Of a stretch of DNA of 64,000 bases, positions 57,621-64,000 are shown piece by piece. A program made the position numbers and the translations under genes. The DNA is taken from positions 1 through 64,000 of IMG/VR virus record IMGVR_UViG_3300005327_000002. The stretch is one strand, 5' to 3'. The first letter of the stretch is position 1. Each line of letters opens with the position of its first letter. The DNA comes from a virus. The notes under the pieces were generated by a model, which saw nothing but the letters and a program-made list of their open reading frames with translations, did not search any database and was not told where the DNA came from.

Positions 57621-58103
57621 TCACCCCCTGGCCTTCACGCCGGGCGGGGGCATGAACATGCGGGTGGACCAGCCCTTGACCTCCGCCGGGCCGTCCATCC
57701 GCTCCACCCGGTAGGCCACCGCGCTGGCCAGGATGCGCCGGGCGTCCTCCCGCTCCGGGTCGAAGCCCCTGCGCACGCACCACACCGTCCACGCCAGGTG
57801 CTCCTCCGCGACCTCCAGGAGGATGCGGTGGGCGGCCCACCACGGCATGCCGTACACCTGCTCCGCGACCGCGAAGGCCACCGGGCGCAGCGCCATGTAG
57901 TCCAGGACGTCGTCCGGGTCCTCCAGGCGCTCCTGCCACCAGGCGCGCTGATCGTCCGGCAGGTGGCCGGGGAACAGCGGGCGCCAGTCGTCGGCGGCCG
58001 CCCAGGTGCACGCCAGCGGTCCCGGCGGCTGCTCCATGGTGACCAGGTAGGCCTGGCCGTCCATGTCCACCGGGACAGCGACGGGGGCGACGGTGCCGAA
58101 CAC
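57621..58103 (-). CDS. Tail assembly chaperone, second gene
   Basis: A 160-residue protein from GTG 58103, two nt after the stop of the upstream chaperone gene. Acidic and aromatic (CTWAAADDWRPLFPGHLPDD; WWAAHRILLEVAEEHLAWTV), ending in MFMPPPGVKARG. In siphophages the second chaperone is usually made as a frameshift fusion to the first. I find no convincing slippery run at the junction, so re-initiation is more likely here. It precedes the tape measure, its expected client. Confidence 0.65.
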   Translation of the reverse strand: MFGTVAPVAVPVDMDGQAYLVTMEQPPGPLACTWAAADDWRPLFPGHLPDDQRAWWQERLEDPDDVLDYMALRPVAFAVAEQVYGMPWWAAHRILLEVAEEHLAWTVWCVRRGFDPEREDARRILASAVAYRVERMDGPAEVKGWSTRMFMPPPGVKARG

Positions 58104-58105
58104 CG

Positions 58106-58567
58106 TCAGCGGCGACCGGCCGCCACGGCGGCGCGGCGGGTGGAGGACTTCTTCGCCGGGGAGGCGGCCTTCTTCACCGGGATGGTGCGCGGCTTCTGGC
58201 CGGAGCCGATGGCCTTCAGCTGCTCCTGGACCTGGTCACCCCAGCGCGGGCCGTCCGGGTCGTTCAGCAGGTACTGGGTCAGCTGGTACAGCGTCGTGAT
58301 CGACACCTCCCCGTTGTCCGGGTCCAGCAGCATGGCCTCCACCCGGGCGGCCGGTTCGGTGCCCAGCATGGCGGCCATGAAGCGGGTGACCAGAGACAGG
58401 GAGCGCTTCTCCTCCTGGTAGATCATCACCAGGACGGAGTCCTTCGGGCAGTGCGCTTCGAAGACCTCCCCGCCGATGCGGACCCAGGCGGTGCGCCCGG
58501 TCTTCGTGGCCAGGGCGGCGGTGTCGATCTCGACAGCGGGGGTGGCGGGCGCGGCGGCGCGGGGCAT
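58106..58567 (-). CDS. Tail assembly chaperone, first gene
   Basis: A 153-residue protein; ATG 58567 has GGAAGG seven nt upstream. It reads VEIDTAALATKTGRTAWVRI, then PKDSVLVMIYQEEKRSLSLV and AMLLDPDNGEVSITTLYQLT, ending in a Lys/Ala-rich tail (KKAASPAKKSSTRR). This is the usual pattern of the first tail-assembly chaperone in actinophages. Position two genes before the tape measure supports it. Confidence 0.7.
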   Translation of the reverse strand: MPRAAAPATPAVEIDTAALATKTGRTAWVRIGGEVFEAHCPKDSVLVMIYQEEKRSLSLVTRFMAAMLGTEPAARVEAMLLDPDNGEVSITTLYQLTQYLLNDPDGPRWGDQVQEQLKAIGSGQKPRTIPVKKAASPAKKSSTRRAAVAAGRR

Positions 58568-58741
58568 CGGGGGCACCTTCCGGTAGGACCACCGACGACT
58601 CCCGGGGAGGGGGGCGCCGCCGGTGGATCTGGCAGCGGTCCCGCCCGGGGCGGCGGTACGGCCTGGTGCGACCTACACCCGATGTGACCCAGTATGCACC
58701 TTCTGTGACCCGGCCTGGTGGACCCGGCTACGCTCCGACGC
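58568..58741. promoter_or_regulatory. Divergent region with TGTGACCC direct repeats
   Basis: Between the leftward chaperone gene and a rightward cargo gene. TGTGACCC occurs at 58683-58690 and 58704-58711, exactly 21 bp apart (same helix face), 31 bp before ATG 58742. A likely operator or activator site; no clear -10 box is seen. Confidence 0.45.
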
Positions 58742-59302
58742 ATGACCGGAGCCCCGCACCGCTGCATCGACGCCTGCCACTGCCCCGACCACGGCACCCC
58801 GCTGCTGTTCGCCCCCGCCAGCGGGGAGCACGCCTGCCCGGACGCGGACTGCCGGTACTCCGGCGGCCTGGAGAGCGCGGAGGAGGCCCGGCGCACCGGC
58901 CTGTGGCTGAACGACGCCGCCGTGGACCACGGCTTCATCCAGGCCTGCATGTACGCGGGCCTGTGGACCGCCCGGAACGGAGCCGACCGGGCGGCCGGGG
59001 AGCTGCTGGACGCCCTGTACGCCCAGTCCAGGCTGCGCAAGCTGGCCGCCGGGAAGGCCCGGACCGGGGAAGGGGACAGCGCCTACGGGCCCGGCACGCC
59101 GTACCTGGAGCACCTGGTGCTGCGCCAGCACCTGGCCCTGGTGGCGGAGGGGACCGGTCCGGCCGACCCGCTGGTGACCGACCACGCCACCCTGCAGCAC
59201 GCCGCAGAGCGCGCCGGGTACCTGCTCACCCCGGAGCAGCGGGAGGAGATCCAGACCGTCGGCCAGCCCCTGGACTTCACCGTCCCGCCGCCCGGCCGCT
59301 AG
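58742..59302 (+). CDS. Zinc-site hypothetical protein (cargo gene)
   Basis: A 186-residue protein from ATG 58742, rightward inside the leftward late operon. The first 40 residues carry CIDACHCPDHGTPLLF and HACPDADCRYSGG, a probable zinc site. The rest is helical (NDAAVDHGFIQACMYAGLWT; LLDALYAQSRLRKLAAGKAR). It converges with the neck gene, with overlapping stops. It is a moron-like insertion by strand and position; function unknown. Confidence 0.6.
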   Translation: MTGAPHRCIDACHCPDHGTPLLFAPASGEHACPDADCRYSGGLESAEEARRTGLWLNDAAVDHGFIQACMYAGLWTARNGADRAAGELLDALYAQSRLRKLAAGKARTGEGDSAYGPGTPYLEHLVLRQHLALVAEGTGPADPLVTDHATLQHAAERAGYLLTPEQREEIQTVGQPLDFTVPPPGR

Positions 59303-59685
59303 TCGTTCTCCCGGATCGCGTACCGGTCGCCCAGCAGCTCCTTCAGCGCGTCGACCAGCCACGGCTGCGCGGCGGCCGCCCGCACCCGGCGCACGAAGCG
59401 CGGATAGGGGGATGGCAGCGGGCCCAGCACCTTGCCCGGCCGGGCCTGCACGGGACCGCGCCCCTGGTGGACGTACGGGGCGTAGGGGATCGCGGTGTAG
59501 ACCCAGCCGCGCACCCGGGTGCCCTCCGTCCAGACCTTGAACTTCTGCGACTTCCACAGGTCCCCGTCACGCTCCGGCGCGGTGCGCAGCGCCCGGTTCC
59601 AGACCCGCATCACGTCCCGCTCCACGGCCCCGCTGACCGCGTCCAGCAGGACGTCATCCCTCACCGTCAACAGCCTGATGGCCAT
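59299..59685 (-). CDS. Neck/tail protein, HK97 gp10-like
   Basis: A 128-residue protein from ATG 59685. DAVSGAVERDVMRVWNRALR, APERDGDLWKSQKFKVWTEG, then VYTAIPYAPYVHQGRGPVQA and AAAAQPWLVDALKELLG. The motif ...PYAPYVHQG... is typical of HK97-gp10-type tail-completion proteins. It stands between the terminase cluster and the tail chaperones in the late operon, as expected for a head-tail closure component. Confidence 0.7.
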   Translation of the reverse strand: MAIRLLTVRDDVLLDAVSGAVERDVMRVWNRALRTAPERDGDLWKSQKFKVWTEGTRVRGWVYTAIPYAPYVHQGRGPVQARPGKVLGPLPSPYPRFVRRVRAAAAQPWLVDALKELLGDRYAIREND

Positions 59686-59899
59686 CTTCGAACTCCTTCC
59701 ACGCGGTCCAGTGGGACAGGTCCCCGACGACGTCCACGAACACCGGGGCGCGCGGCGCCGGGACGGTGCCGGGGTCCAGGTCGTCGTAGGCGCCTTCGTC
59801 GGCGTACCGGTGGCAGCGCCCGCAGTAGCGGTGCTTGGCGTCGGCCGGGTGCTGCGACGTCGCGGTGCAGTGCGGGCAGGTGTAGGCCACGGCGGTCAC
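59654..59899 (-). CDS. Small zinc-ribbon protein
   Basis: An 81-residue protein from GTG 59899, overlapping the stop of the gene before it (GTGA). It begins VTAVAYTCPHCTATSQHPAD, then KHRYCGRCHRYADEG, a clean CPHC...CGRC zinc ribbon, and an acidic C-terminus. Such small ribbons are common in actinophage late regions, with no known role. It overlaps the gp10-like gene by 32 nt. Confidence 0.6.
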   Translation of the reverse strand: MTAVAYTCPHCTATSQHPADAKHRYCGRCHRYADEGAYDDLDPGTVPAPRAPVFVDVVGDLSHWTAWKEFEDGHQAVDGEG

Positions 59900-60288
59900 T
59901 TCCCCGGGGCGTAGGACGGCGGCCGGTGCCGCCAGGCGGTGCGCGTGGCACAGGCCATGTTGGTCAGCACGACGCCCAGGGCCACGCCGACGTAGTACCA
60001 GATCCCGGCGGAGGGGAGCAGCAGCACGGTGCCGATGCCGACCAGGAGCCCGTCCACGGCCACCTCCGCAGCGACCACCCGCCAGCCGGTCCAGCGGCGG
60101 CGCAGCCGGGGCGTGATGTGCGTCCACGCCGTCCAGGCGGCCACCAGCCACGCGGCCGTCCCGGCCACCAGCAGGGCGGCGCCGTCCGGGCCCGCGCGGT
60201 GCAGCGCCCGGGCGAAGGAGCCCAGGAGCAGCACCGCCAGCATCCACAGGACCAGGGCCCAGCCCGCGTCTGTCATGAACCTGCGCAT
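59896..60288 (-). CDS. Four-helix membrane protein
   Basis: A 130-residue protein from ATG 60288, two nt after the stop of a tiny membrane-protein gene. Four transmembrane segments: WALVLWMLAVLLLGSFARAL, ALLVAGTAAWLVAAWTAW, VAAEVAVDGLLVGIGTVLLL, and GIWYYVGVALGVVLTNMACA. It sits in the late operon after the terminase. A holin-like role is conceivable for a multi-span late membrane protein, but no endolysin is nearby. Confidence 0.6.
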   Translation of the reverse strand: MRRFMTDAGWALVLWMLAVLLLGSFARALHRAGPDGAALLVAGTAAWLVAAWTAWTHITPRLRRRWTGWRVVAAEVAVDGLLVGIGTVLLLPSAGIWYYVGVALGVVLTNMACATRTAWRHRPPSYAPGK

Positions 60289-60290
60289 GA

Positions 60291-60434
60291 TCACCATCCG
60301 ATCCAGCGTCCGAAGACGCACCAGACAATGCCGATGTACGTCAGCAGGGAGCCGCCGACGACCAGCGCGGCCAGCGCGGTGGACTCCGCGAACCGGCGCA
60401 GCGTCCGGCGCCACAGGGCCCTCCAGTCCGTCAC
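60291..60434 (-). CDS. Tiny membrane protein
   Basis: A 47-residue frame from GTG 60434 with GGGGAGGG five to ten nt upstream, 12 nt after the terminase stop. MTDWRALWRRTLRRFAESTA is followed by a single strong helix (LAALVVGGSLLTYIGIVWCV) and FGRWIGW. The basic N-terminus and one helix resemble small phage membrane proteins. It is tightly packed with the four-helix membrane gene. Confidence 0.5.
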   Translation of the reverse strand: MTDWRALWRRTLRRFAESTALAALVVGGSLLTYIGIVWCVFGRWIGW

Positions 60435-60446
60435 GCGGCCCTCCCC

Positions 60447-61997
60447 TCACCGGCCCGGCAGGCGGCGGCCCCCGGGCGACGTGCGGCCCTCCAGGCGCCG
60501 TCCGGCGCGGCCGCTGACGGTGTCCAGTCTGCGGGGCCCGGTCTCCTTCACCAGGTGCTCCGTCCCGGCGGGTCGCAGCAGGTTGATAGCGATGTACGCG
60601 GAGGCGTCCAGCGCGCCCGGGCTGTCGACCGACCCGGCGCGGTAGGAGGCCCACTGCCGCTGGAGGTGGGTGAGGCCGCCGACGAACAGGACGCGGCCCA
60701 TCGCCACCTCCTGGGCGACGGGCTCCGCCCGCAGCACCTTCCCGCGCAGCGCCCGCACCGAGATGATCGCGGGCATAAGGCCGCTGCGGGGCTTGCGGCT
60801 CCAGGCGGTGCGGATGGCCTGCTCCACCAGCCGGTTGGCGAAGTTGACCTCCAGCAGGATGCGGTCCGCCTGGGCGCGGTCGGCGATGTCGCACACCCGC
60901 TCCGGCCACTCCGTCACCGGCATCACGGCGGAGTCGTCGGCCGTGATGATCACCCGTTCGTCGTGGGTCTGGATACCGGTGATGATGCCGACTTCGTCCC
61001 CGCCGCCGCCGGACGGGTCGACCGCCACGACGACCAGGGACGCCTCCGGCAGCCGGGCCGCCGGGATGGTGGCCTCCTGGAGCTTGTCCCAGGAGATCAG
61101 CGCGCCCTCCCGGGGGTGCGGGTCGCCCTGGTACAGGGCGTGCCAGTCCAGCGCCAGCGGCAGGCCGGAGCGCTTGTCCTCCCAATGTTGCAGAAGACGC
61201 ACCACGTCCCGGTCCGGGATCTTCGGGTGCGTCAGCGGCTCCCCGTCACGCCTGCCCAACGGGTCCGTCCCGCCCGTCAGCTTCAGGTCCGCCAGCGCCG
61301 GGAGGTGGATCACCGACCACTTCCCGCCCTCCTCCGCCCGCCCCTCCCGGTCGATCAGGCGCAGCACCGGGTCCCGCTCCGTCCACAGCGTGCCGATCAT
61401 CACCACCGGGCTGGAGGGCGCCAGGCGCGTCAGCATGGACGACGACAGCCAGTCCCAGGCGGTCTGCTGCTCCGCCGGGCTCTCCGCCTGCGCGCGGTTC
61501 TTCCAGATGTCGTCCACCAGCACGATGTCCGCGTCGTAGCCGGTGATGCCGCCGCCGATGCCCGACGACTTCAGGCCGCCCCCGGCCGACGTCGACCACT
61601 CCGCCACCGACTTGGCGTCCCGCGCCAGCCGCACTCCGTACCGGCCGCCGATGTCCCGGACCAGGTTGCGCACCCGGCGTCCGTTGCGGTTGGCCAGGTT
61701 CTGGCCGTAGCTGGTCGTGATGATCTTCGTGTGCGGGTTGCGCATCAGCAGCCACGCCGGGGTCCACACGTTGGCCAGCTCCGTCTTGCCGACCTGCGGC
61801 GGCGTGATGATCGCCACCCGCGCGCCCGGGCGGCGCAGCGCGGCCGCCAGCTGCTCCCCGATCAGCTCCGTGTGCGCCCGGATCTTGAACCGGTCGCGGG
61901 GCGTGTGGCGGGCCGCCAGCAGGTGCGGGAAGCGCAGCGCCGCCAGGTCGGCGGAGCGCTGCTCCTGCGGGCTCTCACGCCGCTTCGTCGTCGGCAT
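60447..61997 (-). CDS. terL: Terminase large subunit
   Basis: A 516-residue protein; ATG 61997 overlaps the small-subunit gene by 23 nt. The ATPase has Walker A TPPQVGKT (65-72) and Walker B DIVLVDD (157-163), with SSGIGGGITGYDAD just before it. The C-terminal nuclease domain begins LVVVAVDPSGGGGDEVG (D327), continues with ILLEVNFANRLVEQAIR and ends around DASAYIAINLL. The large terminase pumps DNA into the prohead through the portal and cuts the concatemer. The first gene pair of the late leftward operon. Confidence 0.92.
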   Translation of the reverse strand: MPTTKRRESPQEQRSADLAALRFPHLLAARHTPRDRFKIRAHTELIGEQLAAALRRPGARVAIITPPQVGKTELANVWTPAWLLMRNPHTKIITTSYGQNLANRNGRRVRNLVRDIGGRYGVRLARDAKSVAEWSTSAGGGLKSSGIGGGITGYDADIVLVDDIWKNRAQAESPAEQQTAWDWLSSSMLTRLAPSSPVVMIGTLWTERDPVLRLIDREGRAEEGGKWSVIHLPALADLKLTGGTDPLGRRDGEPLTHPKIPDRDVVRLLQHWEDKRSGLPLALDWHALYQGDPHPREGALISWDKLQEATIPAARLPEASLVVVAVDPSGGGGDEVGIITGIQTHDERVIITADDSAVMPVTEWPERVCDIADRAQADRILLEVNFANRLVEQAIRTAWSRKPRSGLMPAIISVRALRGKVLRAEPVAQEVAMGRVLFVGGLTHLQRQWASYRAGSVDSPGALDASAYIAINLLRPAGTEHLVKETGPRRLDTVSGRAGRRLEGRTSPGGRRLPGR

Positions 61998-62529
61998 CGT
62001 CGCCCCCGGCCCCGGCGGGCGGGAAGAACTCATCGAAGCGGGCCACGGCGTCGTCCACGGCCGCCCGCAGGTCGTAGGAGTCGTCCTCCGCCGTGCCGTC
62101 CGGGATGACCGGGTGGGCGCTGCGCAGCGCGGTGGCCATGCGCATCACGTCGGCGGTCTGCACCCGCTCGATCGGCTGGCCCAGCAGGGACTCCGCCTTG
62201 TTGTTGATCAAGGTCATGACCTTCAGCACGGCGGAGGAGCGCAGCCGGGCGGCCTCCGTCAGGTCGGCCAGCACCCCGGCCCGGCTGTCCACCCGGTCGG
62301 CCAGCGACTGCTGCGCCTGCTCGGTGTCCCAGGCGATGGCGCGGGCGCTCCACCCCCAGTCGGCGGCCACCCGCCGCAGGTAGCTGTGGGACAGCCGCAG
62401 CACGTCCGCCGCGCGGTCCAGGCGGCGGTCCGGCAGCGCCAGCCAGTCCAGGAACCGTCCGTACTGCTTGTCCGGCTCCCCCGGCTGCTGCGCCCAGGCG
62501 TGTGGTCCGGTATCGGTGAGATCGTCCAT
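61975..62529 (-). CDS. terS: Terminase small subunit
   Basis: A 184-residue protein from ATG 62529 with GGAGGA upstream. An N-terminal HTH (RFLDWLALPDRRLDRAADVL; SHSYLRRVAADWGWSARAI) is followed by an oligomerisation helix region (TEAARLRSSAVLKVMTLINN) and an acidic end. It would bind the packaging site and hand DNA to TerL. Overlap with TerL supports the call. Confidence 0.75.
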   Translation of the reverse strand: MDDLTDTGPHAWAQQPGEPDKQYGRFLDWLALPDRRLDRAADVLRLSHSYLRRVAADWGWSARAIAWDTEQAQQSLADRVDSRAGVLADLTEAARLRSSAVLKVMTLINNKAESLLGQPIERVQTADVMRMATALRSAHPVIPDGTAEDDSYDLRAAVDDAVARFDEFFPPAGAGGDDADDEAA

Positions 62530-62710
62530 TGTGTCCTCCGATGACCGATTGTGCCTGTCCGGGCACGCGGCGTGAAGATCACGGAGGGGGTGGGGTCCCG
62601 GGCGCTGGGGGGTCTCGGAGGTGAAAGGCCCTCTCTCCACCCATGGCGGCAGCACAGCGGCTTTGACGCCCGGGACAGCGGGACGGCGAGCCATGGAGCA
62701 CGCGAATCCG
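62530..62710. other. Leader region upstream of terminase genes
   Basis: 180 bp with no convincing gene. On the minus strand CACAAT precedes the ribosome site by about 15 nt and might be a -10 box. A pac or cos site could lie here or in the next intergenic island; nothing in the sequence proves it. Confidence 0.3.
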
Positions 62711-63073
62711 CTACGAGTCTGCGCCCAGGGGGGTGTGCACCGGGCGCGGCGCGCCGGGCATCGGCGGCAGGTATCCGCACACCAGGACGGCCAGCTTGTC
62801 GGTGGGGGAGGCGATGGCCAGGCCGGGCAGGTGCACCAGGCCCTGGTCCACCAGGTCGCGCAGCAGGGAGGCGGAGACGCGCGGGCCCAGCGGGCGCCCG
62901 TGCTTGCCCCGCAGGTCGGCCAGCTGGCGCAGCGTCACCCGGCGGCGCGCGGCGGCGGCCCAGGTGACGTAGGAGAAGACGATCAGGTGTTCCACGTCCA
63001 TGGTCGCCACGTCGTCGGCGTCCAGGGGCGTCGGCCGGGTGTGCCGGTGGGGGCGGGCGTCGGTCACGGTCAT
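62711..63073 (-). CDS. Hypothetical winged-helix-like protein
   Basis: A 120-residue protein from ATG 63073. The centre reads as a small winged helix: VEHLIVFSYVTWAAAARRRV, TLRQLADLRGKHGRPLGPRV, SASLLRDLVDQGLVHLPGLA. This is typical of phage DNA-binding proteins encoded before the terminase. It is probably driven from the AT-rich island just upstream. It might regulate the late operon; this is inference from position. Confidence 0.6.
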   Translation of the reverse strand: MTVTDARPHRHTRPTPLDADDVATMDVEHLIVFSYVTWAAAARRRVTLRQLADLRGKHGRPLGPRVSASLLRDLVDQGLVHLPGLAIASPTDKLAVLVCGYLPPMPGAPRPVHTPLGADS

Positions 63074-63382
63074 GATCCCCAGGGTGCGGCCCGTACGTCC
63101 CGGGCCCGGGTGTTCGAGCGCCGTCCGGCGTGTCCCTACCCGCCCTTCGGTCGCGTCCCTAGTCCCTAGTCCCTAGCGCCCGCGCTCACTCTTCCGAACC
63201 GTTGACACCTCTCTGACCTGCTGTTACGCGCGATAACACACACAGCTGATGTCCGTTTTGTACACATTTATATAGTGGAGAGCGAGCGCGCCAGTCCCTA
63301 GAACTAGGGACTAGGGACACCCTGCTGCGGGCACGCGAAAGGCCCCCCGGGCTGCTCGCCGGGGGGCCCTTTGTTCGAACGG
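63074..63382. promoter_or_regulatory. Low-GC regulatory island with TCCCTAG heptamers
   Basis: A gene-free stretch. TCCCTAG lies in tandem at 63156-63162, 63163-63169 and 63170-63176, and again at 63295-63301, followed by its inverse CTAGGGA at 63304-63310 and 63311-63317. Between them is the lowest-GC DNA of the window (TTTTGTACACATTTATATAG around 63255-63275), with TTGACA at 63202-63207 and TATATA near 63269. The arrangement fits a divergent operator, a DNA-melting origin or a packaging region. Confidence 0.55.
63338..63372 (-). terminator. Terminator of the right-edge gene
   Basis: AAAGGCCCCCCGG and CCGGGGGGCCCTTT pair with one bulged base and an 8-nt loop, just after the stop of the leftward gene ending at 63383. 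Confidence 0.7.
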
Positions 63383-63988
63383 TCAGGCGCGGCCGCGCAT
63401 GAGCACGCCGCCCTCCAGGACCAGCAGCCCGGAGTTGACCGCGTACTCCAGGACGCGGGCCTTCGACCAGCCCGGCGCGTGCCGGTCAAGCTGGCGCTTC
63501 GTCAGGTAGTTCTGGTTCGCCTTCGTCTTCGTCAGGCCGCCCTGGTCGGCCACCTCCGCCAGCTTCTCCACCAGCTTGGCCACGTACGGCGGGACCGCCA
63601 TCTCCACCAGCTGCAGCTGCCGGGACTGCGCGGCCCGCGCGATGTACCGGGAGTCCTCCTCCAGGCGCCGCTGGCGGGCGTCCTCCAGCGCGGCCCGGTG
63701 GTAGGTGTCCCGGGCGTCCGCGTGCGCGTCCCACAACATCCTGGTGCGCCGCCAGACCTCCGGGTCCGGGTGGACGGAGCCGCACAGCAGGTTCAGCACG
63801 TGGTACATGGTGATCATCTGCCGGGGCCGGTGGACGTCCAGGTCCGACTCCAGCCCCTTGCCGGTGGCCTGGTCCAGCAGCTTGGCCACGTCCACCACCG
63901 CGTTGCTCGGCAGCTCCATGGTGCGGTCCGGCAGGGCGGACACCCACTGGCCCAGCGGCTGGCCGGTGGCGACCTTCAGCGACTCCAC
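63383..63988 (-). CDS. Hypothetical protein, 5' end possibly beyond the window
   Basis: At least 201 residues; GTG 63988 could be the start, but the frame is open to the window edge. Helical N-terminal half (SNAVVDVAKLLDQATGKGLE; QMITMYHVLNLLCGSVHPDP) and a charged centre (RAALEDARQRRLEEDSRYIA). The C-terminal 80 residues read like a winged-helix domain (VEKLAEVADQGGLTKTKANQ; LDRHAPGWSKARVLEYAVNS; GLLVLEGGVLMRG). Might be a regulator or replication protein. Not recognised. Confidence 0.5.
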   Translation of the reverse strand: MESLKVATGQPLGQWVSALPDRTMELPSNAVVDVAKLLDQATGKGLESDLDVHRPRQMITMYHVLNLLCGSVHPDPEVWRRTRMLWDAHADARDTYHRAALEDARQRRLEEDSRYIARAAQSRQLQLVEMAVPPYVAKLVEKLAEVADQGGLTKTKANQNYLTKRQLDRHAPGWSKARVLEYAVNSGLLVLEGGVLMRGRA

Positions 63989-64000
63989 CGGCGCCTGGGC

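Noticed and set aside
57600-58200. Programmed frameshift between the two tail chaperone genes
   Set aside because: Expected from other siphophages, but no slippery heptamer is visible near the stop and the genes are separate with a two-nt gap.
61180-61200. AATGTTGCA inside the terminase gene as a further operator
   Set aside because: No palindrome, no -10 at 17 nt and no hairpin; it is coding sequence.

Overview
The window is very GC-rich DNA with strong third-position GC bias, GTG starts and GGAGG-type ribosome sites. This fits a Streptomyces-like actinomycete element. It carries an almost complete tailed-phage structural gene set (terminase, portal, MuF/protease, major capsid, neck, tail tube, tape measure, tail tip, fibre). 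It also carries genes typical of actinomycete plasmids and AICEs: a TraB/FtsK-type translocase, Spd-like membrane proteins, a KorSA-like GntR repressor and a replication-initiator-like gene with internal iteron-like palindromes. I read it as a phage-plasmid (temperate phage kept as a plasmid, as known for Streptomyces plasmid-phages). No integrase, endolysin, partition locus or telomere is visible in this window.

Layout. 0-6.9 kb: rightward genes of unknown role, including a 1050-residue protein with a zinc motif and an OB-like segment. 6.9-8.7 kb: leftward block with a DUF457/YdjM-like membrane hydrolase and the GntR/UTRA regulator, followed by a compact divergent promoter/operator region and a tRNA-like 63-mer. 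9.0-17.0 kb: rightward transfer-like module (DUF2637-like membrane protein, small membrane protein, coiled-coil proteins, Gly-rich membrane protein, TraB-like ATPase, WhiB-like protein). 17.1-18.0 kb: small genes. 18.1-25.9 kb: leftward operon running from major capsid (with FN3 domain) through head, tail-tube and neck proteins to YqaJ exonuclease and RecT. 26.0-31.8 kb: rightward portal, MuF-protease and small genes. 31.9-36.5 kb: leftward accessory genes including a second annealing protein (ERF), a stand-alone WYL protein and a small HTH protein. 36.6-40.1 kb: rightward small genes. 40.3-41.4 kb: Rep-like gene with three 23-bp-spaced palindromes. 41.6-62.5 kb: leftward late operon (fibre, three paralogous GDPD-fold tail proteins, tail tip, tape measure, chaperones, neck, terminases), interrupted by rightward cargo genes. 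62.7-64 kb: two leftward genes separated by a low-GC regulatory island with heptamer repeats.

The main regulatory discovery is a set of six near-identical terminator-operator-promoter elements between 34.68 and 38.53 kb. Each combines a 19-bp palindrome (ATGCNACANNNTGTNGCAT consensus), a TTGCAT -35 box lying in its right half and, 17-18 bp on, a CATNNT-like -10 box. Together they define a coordinated regulon of small unknown genes around the ERF/WYL genes.

All functional names come from motif reading; no database search was run. Many small genes remain hypothetical.
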